Shown here: piece after piece, positions 36,581 to 48,661 of the stretch
Position numbering within the stretch: position 1 is the stretch's first letter
How the letters are laid out: each line of letters opens with the position of its first letter
NCBI RefSeq assembly: GCF_009646115.1
Contig: NZ_CP045720.1
Span: 3,410,001-3,474,000 of the forward strand
Length of the DNA stretch: 64,000 nt
Reading direction: 5' to 3'
Source: Pantoea eucalypti
GTDB lineage: Bacteria > Pseudomonadota > Gammaproteobacteria > Enterobacterales > Enterobacteriaceae
Notes under the pieces: model-generated
The model's input: only the letters and a program-made list of their open reading frames with translations
The model's database searches: none
Told to the model about the DNA's origin: nothing
Made by a program: the position numbers and the translations under genes

Positions 36581-37438
36581 ATGAGCACATACCTGATTGG
36601 CGACGTTCACGGTTGCTACGACGAATTACGTGCCTTGCTGCAACAGGTTGATTTCAATCCTGAGCAGGATACCCTGTGGCTGACCGGCGACTTAGTGGCG
36701 CGGGGTCCGGGCTCACTTGAGGTTCTGCGCTACATAAAATCGCTGGGCGACGCAGTGCGTCTGGTGCTGGGCAATCACGATTTACATCTGCTGGCGGTCT
36801 ACGCTGGAATCAGCCGTAATAAGCCCAAAGATCGCCTGACACCGTTGCTGGAAGCGGACGATGCGGATGAGCTGATCAACTGGCTGCGTCGTCAGCCGCT
36901 GTTACAGGTTGATGAAGAGAAAAAGCTGGTGATGGGACACGCCGGTATCACGCCGCAATGGGATATCGAGACCGCGAAAAAGTGTGCGCGTGAAGTCGAA
37001 GCGGTACTTGCCAGTGACAGTTATCCGCTGTTTCTGGATGCGATGTATGGCGACATGCCAAATAACTGGAGTGAAGATCTGACTGGTCTGGCACGTCTGC
37101 GCTTCAGCACTAACGCTTTGACCCGCATGCGTTACTGCTTTCCCAATGGTCAGCTGGATATGATCTGCAAAGATGCCCCTGAATCTGCCCTTCCCCCGCT
37201 AAAACCCTGGTTTAACATTGCGGGGCCGGTCGCACGTGACTACACCATTGTGTTCGGTCACTGGGCCTCGCTGGAAGGCAAAGGGACGCCTGAAGGAATC
37301 ATCGGTCTGGATACCGGTTGCTGCTGGGGCGGAACGCTGACGCTGCTGCACTGGGAAACGCAACGCTATGTGGTACAGCCCTCCAATCGCGAAAAAGCGC
37401 TGGCCTCCAGCGAAAGTCTGGCACCGCCCGCGCTATAA
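36581..37438 (+). CDS. apaH: ApaH, diadenosine tetraphosphatase
   Basis: ApaH symmetrically hydrolyses Ap4A to ADP and also decaps Np4-capped RNAs in E. coli. The 285-residue metallophosphatase has the motifs [29 protein letters not shown] and GHAGI in order. It is about five residues longer than the E. coli protein, at the C-terminus. Last gene of the lptD-apaH cluster; converges on phoX. Confidence 0.96.
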   Translation: MSTYLIGDVHGCYDELRALLQQVDFNPEQDTLWLTGDLVARGPGSLEVLRYIKSLGDAVRLVLGNHDLHLLAVYAGISRNKPKDRLTPLLEADDADELINWLRRQPLLQVDEEKKLVMGHAGITPQWDIETAKKCAREVEAVLASDSYPLFLDAMYGDMPNNWSEDLTGLARLRFSTNALTRMRYCFPNGQLDMICKDAPESALPPLKPWFNIAGPVARDYTIVFGHWASLEGKGTPEGIIGLDTGCCWGGTLTLLHWETQRYVVQPSNREKALASSESLAPPAL

Positions 37439-37442
37439 CGGC

Positions 37443-37467
37443 GATGCTGGCCGGCAAGGCCAGCATC
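37443..37467. terminator. Hairpin between convergent apaH and phoX
   Basis: A perfect 10-bp stem GATGCTGGCC/GGCCAGCATC with a 5-nt loop follows the apaH stop by 4 bp. The plus-strand tail is only CTCTCTT. It is probably the 3' end of both convergent transcripts. Confidence 0.65.
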
Positions 37468-37472
37468 CTCTC

Positions 37473-39356
37473 TTATGCGCCGATAATGCCGCCATCTTCG
37501 CGGGTGATCATGATCACTGACGACCGGGGACGCGGACTGTTATCGGGAAAGTGCGAGTCACCCTCTTCGCCGGGATGCTGCACATTGACGAACAGCGTTT
37601 TGTAATCTGGTGTGAAGGTGATGCCCGTCAGCTCGCACGATTTGGGGCCAACCATGAACCGGCGGATCTCCCCACTATCCGGATCCCCCACCAGCATCTG
37701 ATTGTTCCCCTGCCCCTGATAATCCTCTTTGTTACTGTACTTGCCATCGGTCAGGATCCATAACCGCCCGTGCGCATCAAACCCCAGACCATCGGGACTG
37801 TTAAAGGTGTTTTCAGCGGTGATGTTAGGTGTACCGCGATAGATCCCTTCAGGATGCGCGATCGGATTGCCGCACAACGCATAGATATCCCACTCAAACG
37901 CCTGCGCCGTGGCATCGCCCTTTTCATCCCAGCGAATAATCTGGCCGTAGATATTTTTAGGACGCGGATTCGCCGCATTAACCGGCATGCCTTCATTGCC
38001 ACGTTTGTTATTGTTGGTCAGCGTACAGTAAGCACGACCATCATGCGGGTTAACAGCAATCCACTCCGGCCGGTCCATCCGCGTGGCGTTAACCACATCA
38101 GCCGCCGCACGCGCATTAATCAGAATATCGGCCTGACTGTTAAACCCCTTTTCAGCGGTGAGTCCATTTTCACCCCACTTCAGCGCCAGCCAGCGACCGG
38201 TGCCTTTCAGCGGCGTGCCCTGCGCATCGCTATTGAACTGCGCCACATAGAGCGTGCCTTTATCCAGCAGTCCGTGATTGGCTTTGGCATCATCCGGGAT
38301 GACTTTGTCGTCTGAGACATATTTATAGATATACTCGCCGCGCTCATCGTCGCCCATGTAAACCACCAGCTGACCGGTTTTAGCGACCGTAACGGCGGCA
38401 TTTTCGTGCTTGAAGCGCCCCATTGCAGTGCGTTTTACCGGCACGGAGTGAGGATCAAAGGGATCGATTTCGACAATCCAGCCGTGGCGGTTAAATTCAT
38501 TGGGGTTTTTGGCGATGTCGAAACGGGGATCAAAGTCGGCCCAGTTACGCTCTGGCTCGGCGGCATTCAGGGTATAGCGCTTTTGCTGCGGCGTTGGCGT
38601 AAAGTCCGCCTGATGGGTACCAAAGTAGGTGTCGTAGTTCTCTTCACAGGTGAGATAAGTTCCCCACGGCGTTTTACCGTTGGCGCAGTTGCCAAAAGTG
38701 CCCAGGACATGCATTCCCTGTGGATCGGCGGCGGTCTGCAGCGCTTTATCGCCCGCTGCCGGGCCGGAAAAGCGCATCGGAGTATTGGCGGTAATACGGC
38801 GGTTGAACTCAGAAGGACGCACCACCTGCCAGCGATTGTCCTCACCCCGTTTGACTTCAACGATGGAGATGCCGTGCGCCGCCTGCGACTTTTTCACATC
38901 TTCCAGGCTGGTCGCTTTGCTGCCGCCGTGGGCGAACAGCGTCGGCTCATTCACATATTCATTGTTGATCGCCATGACGCCACGCTGGTCATTAATGGCG
39001 AAGAAGCTCATACCGTCGTTGTTGTCACCGAACTGCTTTTCCTGATCTTCCGCGCTGTTATTGCCGTGCGGATCAAATGCGACTGCGCCATTCACCAGCG
39101 GATCTCCCCAGGAGATCAGCACGTCTGTGCGATAGCCGGGGGCCACCACAATCTCATCGGCGGTGGATGCGGCAATGCCCTGAAAGCCCAGCAATGGGCT
39201 TCCCGCTGGCTTCTCCTGCGCCAGTGCGCTTCCTGAGAGTGTGAGGCCGCCGCTGAGAAAGCCGGTCAGCCCGAGAGCGCCGGAACCGGCAATGAATTTA
39301 CGACGCAGAGGATCACGCAGACGGTCAGTGCTTAATGCGGAGAGTTCGGTTTTCAT
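37473..39356 (-). CDS. phoX: PhoX-family alkaline phosphatase, Tat-exported
   Basis: The 627-residue protein belongs to the PhoX (DUF839) family, periplasmic phosphatases whose characterised members use an iron-calcium cofactor. A twin-arginine signal is clear: RRKF at residues 18-21, a hydrophobic stretch (GALGLTGFLSGG) and a cleavage site near SALA. Conserved elements include GVMAINNEY, the cysteine at 237 in YLTCEEN (position of the iron-ligand cysteine in the family), NRHGWIVEIDPFDP and SPDGLGFDAHGRLW. It is not part of the E. coli order; it lies alone between apaH and folA. A Pho box upstream suggests PhoB control, so the likely role is phosphate scavenging. Exact substrates are unknown. 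Confidence 0.88.
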   Translation of the reverse strand: MKTELSALSTDRLRDPLRRKFIAGSGALGLTGFLSGGLTLSGSALAQEKPAGSPLLGFQGIAASTADEIVVAPGYRTDVLISWGDPLVNGAVAFDPHGNNSAEDQEKQFGDNNDGMSFFAINDQRGVMAINNEYVNEPTLFAHGGSKATSLEDVKKSQAAHGISIVEVKRGEDNRWQVVRPSEFNRRITANTPMRFSGPAAGDKALQTAADPQGMHVLGTFGNCANGKTPWGTYLTCEENYDTYFGTHQADFTPTPQQKRYTLNAAEPERNWADFDPRFDIAKNPNEFNRHGWIVEIDPFDPHSVPVKRTAMGRFKHENAAVTVAKTGQLVVYMGDDERGEYIYKYVSDDKVIPDDAKANHGLLDKGTLYVAQFNSDAQGTPLKGTGRWLALKWGENGLTAEKGFNSQADILINARAAADVVNATRMDRPEWIAVNPHDGRAYCTLTNNNKRGNEGMPVNAANPRPKNIYGQIIRWDEKGDATAQAFEWDIYALCGNPIAHPEGIYRGTPNITAENTFNSPDGLGFDAHGRLWILTDGKYSNKEDYQGQGNNQMLVGDPDSGEIRRFMVGPKSCELTGITFTPDYKTLFVNVQHPGEEGDSHFPDNSPRPRSSVIMITREDGGIIGA

Positions 39357-39412
39357 TATTAATTGCTTCCTTCATGAAGATCCCAGAAAAGAAGCAATGC
39401 TAATGAACAGAG

Positions 39413-39430
39413 ATGACAGCCAGGTTACAG
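39413..39430 (-). promoter_or_regulatory. Pho box upstream of phoX
   Basis: The minus strand reads CTGTAAC-CTGG-CTGTCAT: two 7-mers with 4-bp spacing, the PhoB box layout. The second repeat is perfect and the first matches 5 of 7. TAGCAT, a plausible -10, follows 10 bp downstream, the usual geometry when the Pho box replaces the -35. The phoX start is about 55 bp downstream, with GAAGGAAG before it. Confidence 0.75.
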
Positions 39431-39446
39431 TCTGGCAAAGGGAGGA

Positions 39447-39929
39447 TCAGCGACGACGGTCGAGGATCTCAAAGCAGTAGCTGTGGGAGTTCTGCTCGTC
39501 AGCATCGTGAAACTCGCTGAACGTAGACTGCCACTCATCCGGCTCGTAATCCGGGAACTGTGTATCACCTTCAACTTCTGCATCAATGTGCGTCAGATAG
39601 AGACGATCGGCGCGCTTCAGCATCTGCTCATAGACGCGTCCACCGCCAATCACCATGATCTCTTCAGCATCACCGGCTGCCTGTATCGCCTCATCCAGTG
39701 AGGTGACCCAGGTGACGCCTTCCGTGGTGCCCGGCTGACTGCTGACCACGATGTTCAGCCGGCCAGGTAACGGACGACCAATAGATTCAAAGGTCAGTCG
39801 ACCCATAATGACCGGTTTCTTCAGCGTATTGCGTTTGAACCACGCCAGATCTGCAGGCAGGTCCCACGGCATGGCGTTCTCCATTCCAATAATGCGATCT
39901 GCTGCTAATGCCGCGATAAGACTAATCAT
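39447..39929 (-). CDS. folA: Dihydrofolate reductase
   Basis: FolA reduces dihydrofolate with NADPH and is the trimethoprim target. The start [15 protein letters not shown] at 39929 gives 160 residues against 159 in E. coli; an ATG three codons earlier adds MVN. Catalytic Asp27 is present, with [16 protein letters not shown] (cofactor loop) and [12 protein letters not shown]. Residue 23 is Asp where E. coli has Asn. It is convergent with nothing nearby: phoX lies downstream on the same strand. Confidence 0.96.
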   Translation of the reverse strand: MISLIAALAADRIIGMENAMPWDLPADLAWFKRNTLKKPVIMGRLTFESIGRPLPGRLNIVVSSQPGTTEGVTWVTSLDEAIQAAGDAEEIMVIGGGRVYEQMLKRADRLYLTHIDAEVEGDTQFPDYEPDEWQSTFSEFHDADEQNSHSYCFEILDRRR

Positions 39930-40426
39930 GTTAACCACTCACTGAAAAAATTGGCGCCATGATACGTAAAGGTGAAACTTTCGTCGATAGGGGAAAAGGT
40001 CTATTTGCGTAAAGCTTTTCATGATGCCGCTTTTCATGCCCTGTGCAGCGTTTTTCACCGCGTAATCGCGTCAGTTTGCCGCAGCTCGCCAGCGACAGGC
40101 CTCAGGCTGGCACAAAAAGCGTGCGCAAAAGGAAACGGCTCCCGGAGGAGCCGTAAAGCCTGGTCTGGCTAGCGGTAAGATCGGTGCAGCACAGGGAACG
40201 CAGTCAGATCGGAAAGACGCAAAAGCTGTTATCCATGACCGCTCGGCCCGCGCGATTACGCACCTCATCCCTGAGGTGCGCCCGTATACGGGCCAACGCT
40301 TTGCGTTGTTCAAAAACGCTCCCGGCGTTTTTTTCCATGGCGCGGGACGCTTTCCTCCTCTGCCTGTGCTCCCTGCCCGTTAAGATCGTTTATCGCTGCA
40401 AGCCTGATTAAGGCTCGTCAGGATGA
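39930..40426. other. Hairpin-rich intergenic region between folA and the porin
   Basis: About 500 bp without a convincing gene. The first 60 bp hold the minus-strand folA promoter (TATCAT-like -10 near 39960). From about 40060 to 40335 the sequence is G+C rich and crowded with inverted repeats, described in the next entry. Several short ORFs cross it on both strands (for example 40071-40313 minus), but they have repetitive, low-information composition and no ribosome-binding site of note. Confidence 0.6.
40133..40334 (+). repeat. Tandem hairpin element ending in a terminator-like stem
   Basis: Five strong inverted repeats lie in 200 bp. The first is ACGGCTCC/GGAGCCGT (40135-40154), the same 22 bp as the carB terminator at 41780-41801. 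The second is CGCACCTCA/TGAGGTGCG (40259-40280). The third is the palindrome GCCCGTATACGGGC (40280-40293). The fourth is CAACGC/GCGTTG (40294-40308). The fifth is AAAACGC/GCGTTTT (40313-40331) followed by more T, which reads as a plus-strand intrinsic terminator. It could be a dispersed chromosomal repeat or the 3' part of a structured RNA. I do not recognise a named family. Confidence 0.6.
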
Positions 40427-41566
40427 TCAGAAGTCGTAGCGCAGACGCACCAGATTCATATCACCCAGGTTATCGGTGCTGGAGGTGAAGACATGTTCGT
40501 AGTCAACACGGAAACCGTAGTCGAGGAACAGCACCACACCCAGACCGTTGTCGATGCGCTGGTAATCACGACCGGTCATGACCTCAATGCGATCACCCAT
40601 AACATAAGGCTGAACCGCTTTCAGACCATACTGCCCCACCGGGATTTTGTAACCGGCGAAATATTCAACGCCCCACGCATCGCCAGCAAAGTAGTTACGC
40701 GCGTCTTTGCGTTTGGTCGTCATGAAGTTCTGATACCAGCCACCACCGGCTGACAGCGTCCAGTTGCCTGGTGTCCAGCTTAATGCAGAGCCGTAAATGT
40801 TCTGATCGTAATCGCGGCTGTCGCCATTGTTCGGGTTACGCATCGCCGCGCGCGTGTAGTTCCACGCCGTGCCCCAGCTCAGTTCATCAGAGATATGGTA
40901 ATCCACGCCCAGCGAGCCGCCGCCTTTGCGCTTATAGCGCAGGCCATTGCCTGGCAGATATTCGTTATCGTCGAACAGATAAGAGGCGTAAATATCCGCA
41001 TCGCCGAAGGTGTTTTTATATTTCAGCTGCTTGCGTGAACGGTAAGATCCGTCGTAGTCACCGTTGATTCCGTTTCCCGGTGCCTGGCCGATCATGTCGT
41101 AATCCCAGATATCGGTCTTGGCGCCCACAGTGTCATAATACACGCTGTTCTGCTGACCAAAGGTAAGCTGACCCCAGGTTTTGCTTTTCAGACCGGTGTA
41201 GAGCTGGCGACGCGTGGTGTTATTGGCACCGTCAGCATAGTGGCGATCCCAGCCGAAAACTGCCGGGACGTTAACGCCCAGCTCGTAATAGCTGATCCAG
41301 CTCACGTCATCAAACAGGTAATAGTCAGCACCGAAACGGAAACGGGTGCCGCCATCAAAACCGTCACGCTTGTAAGATTTGTCATCCACGCCGGTCTGAT
41401 GATTGAACTGAGCACGAATGCTGCCGCCAACCTTAAAATTAAGACGGCTAAGCGGATCGCCCGCCTGCGGATCCTGCTTTAACAACGTCACTTCCGCCTG
41501 GCTGGCGAAAGGAAGAATAGCCATCAGTGCAGCCACTGCACTCAGAGAAAAAGTACGCATTTTCAT
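40427..41566 (-). CDS. Outer-membrane porin (OmpC-like, unnamed)
   Basis: The 379-residue precursor has a clear signal peptide (cleavage after PFASQA) and ends in RLRYDF, with the C-terminal phenylalanine required by the BAM complex. Alternating aromatic/hydrophobic strands run throughout. A general-porin motif RRQLYTGLKSKTWGQLTFGQQ-like segment lies near residue 120-140. It is longer than oligogalacturonate porins of the KdgM type and does not match OmpC/OmpF closely enough to name, so substrate is unknown. ATG at 41566 or two codons later are both possible; no strong ribosome-binding site is seen. It is monocistronic, between folA and carB, where E. coli has other genes. Confidence 0.85.
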   Translation of the reverse strand: MKMRTFSLSAVAALMAILPFASQAEVTLLKQDPQAGDPLSRLNFKVGGSIRAQFNHQTGVDDKSYKRDGFDGGTRFRFGADYYLFDDVSWISYYELGVNVPAVFGWDRHYADGANNTTRRQLYTGLKSKTWGQLTFGQQNSVYYDTVGAKTDIWDYDMIGQAPGNGINGDYDGSYRSRKQLKYKNTFGDADIYASYLFDDNEYLPGNGLRYKRKGGGSLGVDYHISDELSWGTAWNYTRAAMRNPNNGDSRDYDQNIYGSALSWTPGNWTLSAGGGWYQNFMTTKRKDARNYFAGDAWGVEYFAGYKIPVGQYGLKAVQPYVMGDRIEVMTGRDYQRIDNGLGVVLFLDYGFRVDYEHVFTSSTDNLGDMNLVRLRYDF

Positions 41567-41657
41567 TTTTTAATTATGTCCTGATACGCTCCAGTGATGA
41601 GCGGCAGGCATAGTACTGGCGAAAAATCCGTACAGGAAGTGTTTATATTATAAATTT

Positions 41658-41680
41658 GTGCGAACCAGCCCCATTCGCAC
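41658..41680. promoter_or_regulatory. Dyad operator candidate upstream of the porin
   Basis: The sequence GTGCGAA-N9-TTCGCAC is a perfect 7-bp inverted repeat, about 95 bp upstream of the porin start. An A+T-rich stretch on its porin side (41643-41657) could hold promoter elements. The outer spacing (23 bp) does not fit a CRP site. The cognate regulator is unknown. Confidence 0.5.
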
Positions 41681-41773
41681 CTAAAGCTAAAAAATTAAGC
41701 CAAATCAGTCACTTTAACACAAACTCCAACCCCTTCCCGGACCTGACTTTCAGATTATTGCCAGTAAGAGGGC

Positions 41774-41805
41774 CAAAAAAAACGGCTCCCGGAGGAGCCG
41801 TTTTT
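41774..41805. terminator. carB terminator (bidirectional)
   Basis: The stem ACGGCTCC/GGAGCCGT (41782-41801) with a 4-nt loop is flanked by eight A on the left and five T on the right. It can terminate carAB on the minus strand and any plus-strand transcript. It starts 5 bp after the carB stop. The same stem occurs at 40135-40154. Confidence 0.9.
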
Positions 41806-41809
41806 CACA

Positions 41810-45037
<3,228 letters not shown>

Positions 45038-45051
45038 GAATTAGCTCCTGA

Positions 45052-46200
45052 TTACTTCGCTTGCAGACGGAATGCGTCAATCAATTCAATAAAGTGGTCA
45101 AACAGCGGCGCAGCATCACCCGGCCCCGGGCTGGCTTCCGGGTGACCCTGGAAGCTGAATGCTGGCTTGTCAGTGCGATGGATGCCCTGCACGGTTTTAT
45201 CGAACAACGAAATGTGGGTCACACGCAGGTTCGCTGGCAGATTGTTCTCGTCGACCGCAAAACCGTGGTTCTGCGCGGTGATCATCACGCGGTTATTTTC
45301 GAGATCTTTCACCGGATGGTTACCACCATGGTGGCCGAGTTTCATCTTCACGGTTTTAGCACCGCTGGCCAGCGCCAGCAGCTGATGACCCAGGCAGATA
45401 CCGAACACCGGAATCTCTGTCTTCAGGAAGTCCTGAATCGCGCTGATCGCGTAGTCGCACGGCTCCGGGTCACCAGGACCGTTGGAGAGGAAAATGCCAT
45501 CCGGATTCAGCTTCAGCACCTCTTCAGCTGGCGTCTGTGCCGGAACCACAGTCAGACGGCAGCCGCGATCGACCAGCATACGCAGAATGTTGCGCTTGGC
45601 GCCGTAGTCATAAGCCACCACGTGATATGGCAGCGACTCCGCAGCAGCCTGCTCTGGCAGACCTGCGTCCAGTGTCCAGCTGCCCTGCTGCCAGCTGTAA
45701 GTCTCAGTGGTGCAGACCTCTTTCGCCAGATCCATTCCTTTCAGTCCCGGGAATGCCTGGGCCTTTTGCAGCGCCAGTGCGGCATCCGGATTGTCGCCGG
45801 CAATAATGCAGCCGTTCTGCGCCCCTTTCTCACGCAGCAAGCGCGTCAGCTTGCGGGTATCGATATCGGCAATCGCCACAATGTTGTTGCGCTGCAGGTA
45901 GGCCGACAGGCCTTCTTCGCTACGGAAGTTGCTGGCAATCAGCGGCAGGTCACGAATAACCAGGCCCTGCGCATGAATCTGGCTGGATTCTTCGTCGGCG
46001 GCATTGGCACCGACATTACCGATATGGGGATAAGTGAGAGTAACGATTTGGCGGGAATAGGAAGGATCAGTGAGGATTTCTTGATAGCCGGTCATTGAAG
46101 TGTTGAAAACGACTTCTCCCACTGCCGATCCTGTTGCCCCGATGGCCCGACCGTGGAATTGGGTTCCGTCTTCCAGAACCAGGATTGCTGACTTTATCAA
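45052..46200 (-). CDS. carA: Carbamoyl phosphate synthetase small (glutaminase) subunit
   Basis: CarA is the glutamine amidotransferase subunit supplying ammonia to CarB. I place the start at TTG 46200 (read as Met, then [16 protein letters not shown]): GGAGG lies 5 nt upstream and the length becomes 382, as in E. coli, whose carA also starts with UUG. An upstream ATG adds nine residues through the ribosome-binding site and operator. The catalytic cysteine is in [11 protein letters not shown], with the triad His/Glu in [10 protein letters not shown]. Confidence 0.96.
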   Translation of the reverse strand: MIKSAILVLEDGTQFHGRAIGATGSAVGEVVFNTSMTGYQEILTDPSYSRQIVTLTYPHIGNVGANAADEESSQIHAQGLVIRDLPLIASNFRSEEGLSAYLQRNNIVAIADIDTRKLTRLLREKGAQNGCIIAGDNPDAALALQKAQAFPGLKGMDLAKEVCTTETYSWQQGSWTLDAGLPEQAAAESLPYHVVAYDYGAKRNILRMLVDRGCRLTVVPAQTPAEEVLKLNPDGIFLSNGPGDPEPCDYAISAIQDFLKTEIPVFGICLGHQLLALASGAKTVKMKLGHHGGNHPVKDLENNRVMITAQNHGFAVDENNLPANLRVTHISLFDKTVQGIHRTDKPAFSFQGHPEASPGPGDAAPLFDHFIELIDAFRLQAK

Positions 46201-46212
46201 AACATCCTCCAG

Positions 46213-46247
46213 GGAATAAACAGTCAATATATCTGCATATTAATTCA
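46213..46247 (-). promoter_or_regulatory. Tandem ARG boxes of carAB P2
   Basis: On the minus strand TGAATTAATATGCA (46234-46247) and TGACTGTTTATTCC (46213-46226) both fit the ArgR consensus TGAATWWWWATTCA with few mismatches. Their centres are 21 bp apart, the standard paired ARG box geometry. They sit directly upstream of carA where the arginine-repressed P2 promoter lies in E. coli. Confidence 0.8.
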
Positions 46248-46309
46248 AAATAGCCGCCTGAATCAATGCAAAAACCGCCTGAATTGTCGATTTTTGGCAA
46301 ATTGCGCGC

Positions 46310-46338
46310 ATTCTAATGACAGCCCTGGTCATTGTCTA
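46310..46338 (-). promoter_or_regulatory. carAB promoter P1
   Basis: TAGACA (46333-46338), a 17-bp spacer and TAGAAT (46310-46315) on the minus strand correspond to the upstream, pyrimidine-controlled P1 of E. coli carAB, about 110 bp before the start codon. Confidence 0.8.
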
Positions 46339-46422
46339 CCCTGCAGCGGGATTTTTTCACACTTATCTGCCTTATGAGGTAAAAAACAGGTATGAGCGGC
46401 AAAAAGAGAGGAAAACCCGGCA

Positions 46423-46438
46423 GAATAATCGTTTGCCA
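46423..46438. promoter_or_regulatory. Candidate PurR site of carAB
   Basis: GAATAATCGTTTGCCA has a perfect right half (CGTTTGC) of the PurR operator and a degenerate left half. It lies about 42 bp from the RutR palindrome toward P1, in the same order as the E. coli carAB control region. Confidence 0.5.
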
Positions 46439-46479
46439 GGCGACATAAAAACGAAACCGGCTTAAGCGGTCCCTTATTT

Positions 46480-46495
46480 TTGACCAAATGGTCAA
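46480..46495. promoter_or_regulatory. RutR operator upstream of carAB
   Basis: TTGACCAAATGGTCAA is a perfect match to the RutR consensus TTGACCANNTGGTCAA and is extended by AAA/TTT on both sides. RutR, which senses uracil, is known to bind at this position upstream of carAB P1 in E. coli. Confidence 0.88.
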
Positions 46496-46591
46496 AAACG
46501 GCGTCCATCAGGGAAAATAAATGAATAAAAGATGGGAAAACAACAACCAGAAAGTAATTTTAAATCAGAATGGCGATTTTAAGATAAAATT

Positions 46592-46615
46592 AAGGGCAAT
46601 GAAAACATTGCCCCT
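46592..46615. terminator. dapB terminator (bidirectional)
   Basis: The stem GGGCAATG/CATTGCCC (46594-46613) with an AAAA loop is followed by TTAATTTT on the minus strand and CTTTT on the plus strand. It lies about 55 bp after the dapB stop. The stretch from here to the RutR site (46501-46590) is A-rich and shows nothing else. Confidence 0.82.
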
Positions 46616-46669
46616 TTTCAATCAAGGTATTAACGATTGAAATAACCACATCACGATGGTTCACAACAC

Positions 46670-47491
<822 letters not shown>

Positions 47492-47660
47492 TCATTCCTA
47501 AAACAAAACTATGCATCCAAAGCGTCATCAGGTTAACGGTGAGTTAACAGTCACGCCACTAATAATCCGTGATAATAAGAATTTTATGCCAGCCGCCTGT
47601 GATTATCAGTAAAAGCAATCATCGCAGTGAACAACGGCATTTCAGCAGGGCTATAAAAAC

Positions 47661-47686
47661 AAAAAAGACCGAACAGAGTCGGCCTT
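47661..47686 (-). terminator. ispH operon terminator
   Basis: On the minus strand AGGCCGA/TCGGTCT (with one G-U pair) and a 6-nt loop are followed by six T. It lies about 20 bp after the ispH stop and ends the ribF-ispH transcript before dapB. Confidence 0.8.
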
Positions 47687-47707
47687 TTTATCAGTCATAT
47701 CGAAGCA

Positions 47708-48661
47708 TTACTGCACGTTACGTACGTCGACGCGCAGCTCTTTAGGCACTTCAAAAACAATATTCTCTTCACGGCCAATCAGCTCAATCGCCGCTTCGCC
47801 ACCCAGCTCACGTAACCGCTGGATCACCTGCTGCACCAGAATATCGGGGGCTGAAGCACCTGCGGTAACGCCGATGCAGGCCACGCCTTTTACCCACTCT
47901 TCCTGTATATCATCGGCAGAGTCGATCAGCTTTGCCAGTTTACCGGCACGCTGTGCCAGCTCGGCCAGACGGTTAGAGTTCGAAGAGTTTTTCGAACCGA
48001 CCACCAGCACCACTTCCGCATCTTTCGCCAGCGTACGAACGGCTTCCTGACGGTTGGTGGTGGCGTAGCAGATATCATCTTTACGCGGCCCGATGATCGC
48101 CGGGAAACGCTGACGCAGGGCATCAATGATGTCTGAAGTGTCATCCACAGAAAGCGTGGTCTGCGTCATGAAGCTCAGATTGTTTTCGTCTTTGACGGTC
48201 AGTCTGAAGACATCTTCCGGCGACTCCACCAGATACATGCCACCATTGGGGTTGTTGTATTGCCCCATGGTGCCTTCAACTTCCGGATGACCCGCGTGAC
48301 CAATCAGAATCGCTTCCACGCCTTTACGGCTGGCGCGTGCGACTTCCATATGAACTTTGGTGACCAGCGGACAGGTAGCATCGAACAGCATGGTCAGATT
48401 GCGCGCTTTAGCTTCGGCACGCACCGCCTGTGAAACCCCGTGCGCGGAGAAGATCAGAATGGCGTTATCCGGCACTTCGCTGATCTCTTCAATAAAGATG
48501 GCACCGCGCTCACGCAGGCTGTTCACCACGTAACGGTTATGCACCACTTCGTGACGGACATAGATGGGCGCGCCATACATCTCCAGCGCGCGCTCAACAA
48601 TACTGATGGCGCGATCAACGCCAGCGCAGAAGCCGCGCGGATTAGCTAACAGGATTTGCAT
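47708..48661 (-). CDS. ispH: IspH, HMBPP reductase
   Basis: IspH is the [4Fe-4S] enzyme that turns HMBPP into IPP and DMAPP at the end of the MEP isoprenoid pathway. The three cluster cysteines are in RGFCAGVDR (Cys12), DATCPLVTK and [11 protein letters not shown]. At 317 residues it is one longer than the E. coli protein. Its start lies inside fkpB (20-bp overlap), a sign of coupling. Confidence 0.97.
   Translation of the reverse strand: MQILLANPRGFCAGVDRAISIVERALEMYGAPIYVRHEVVHNRYVVNSLRERGAIFIEEISEVPDNAILIFSAHGVSQAVRAEAKARNLTMLFDATCPLVTKVHMEVARASRKGVEAILIGHAGHPEVEGTMGQYNNPNGGMYLVESPEDVFRLTVKDENNLSFMTQTTLSVDDTSDIIDALRQRFPAIIGPRKDDICYATTNRQEAVRTLAKDAEVVLVVGSKNSSNSNRLAELAQRAGKLAKLIDSADDIQEEWVKGVACIGVTAGASAPDILVQQVIQRLRELGGEAAIELIGREENIVFEVPKELRVDVRNVQ

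Noticed and set aside
38406-39236. 276-codon plus-strand ORF opposite phoX
   Set aside because: It lies wholly antisense to a well-supported gene, and its sequence shows typical mirror-frame composition.
40071-40313. 80-codon minus-strand ORF in the folA/porin gap
   Set aside because: It is made of inverted-repeat sequence, lacks a ribosome-binding site and shows no domain; better explained by the structured element.
41650-41685. CRP site upstream of the porin
   Set aside because: TGTG-like halves are present, but arm spacing is wrong for TGTGA-N6-TCACA.
45061-46098. 345-codon plus-strand ORF opposite carA
   Set aside because: Antisense shadow of a highly conserved gene with no recognisable domain.
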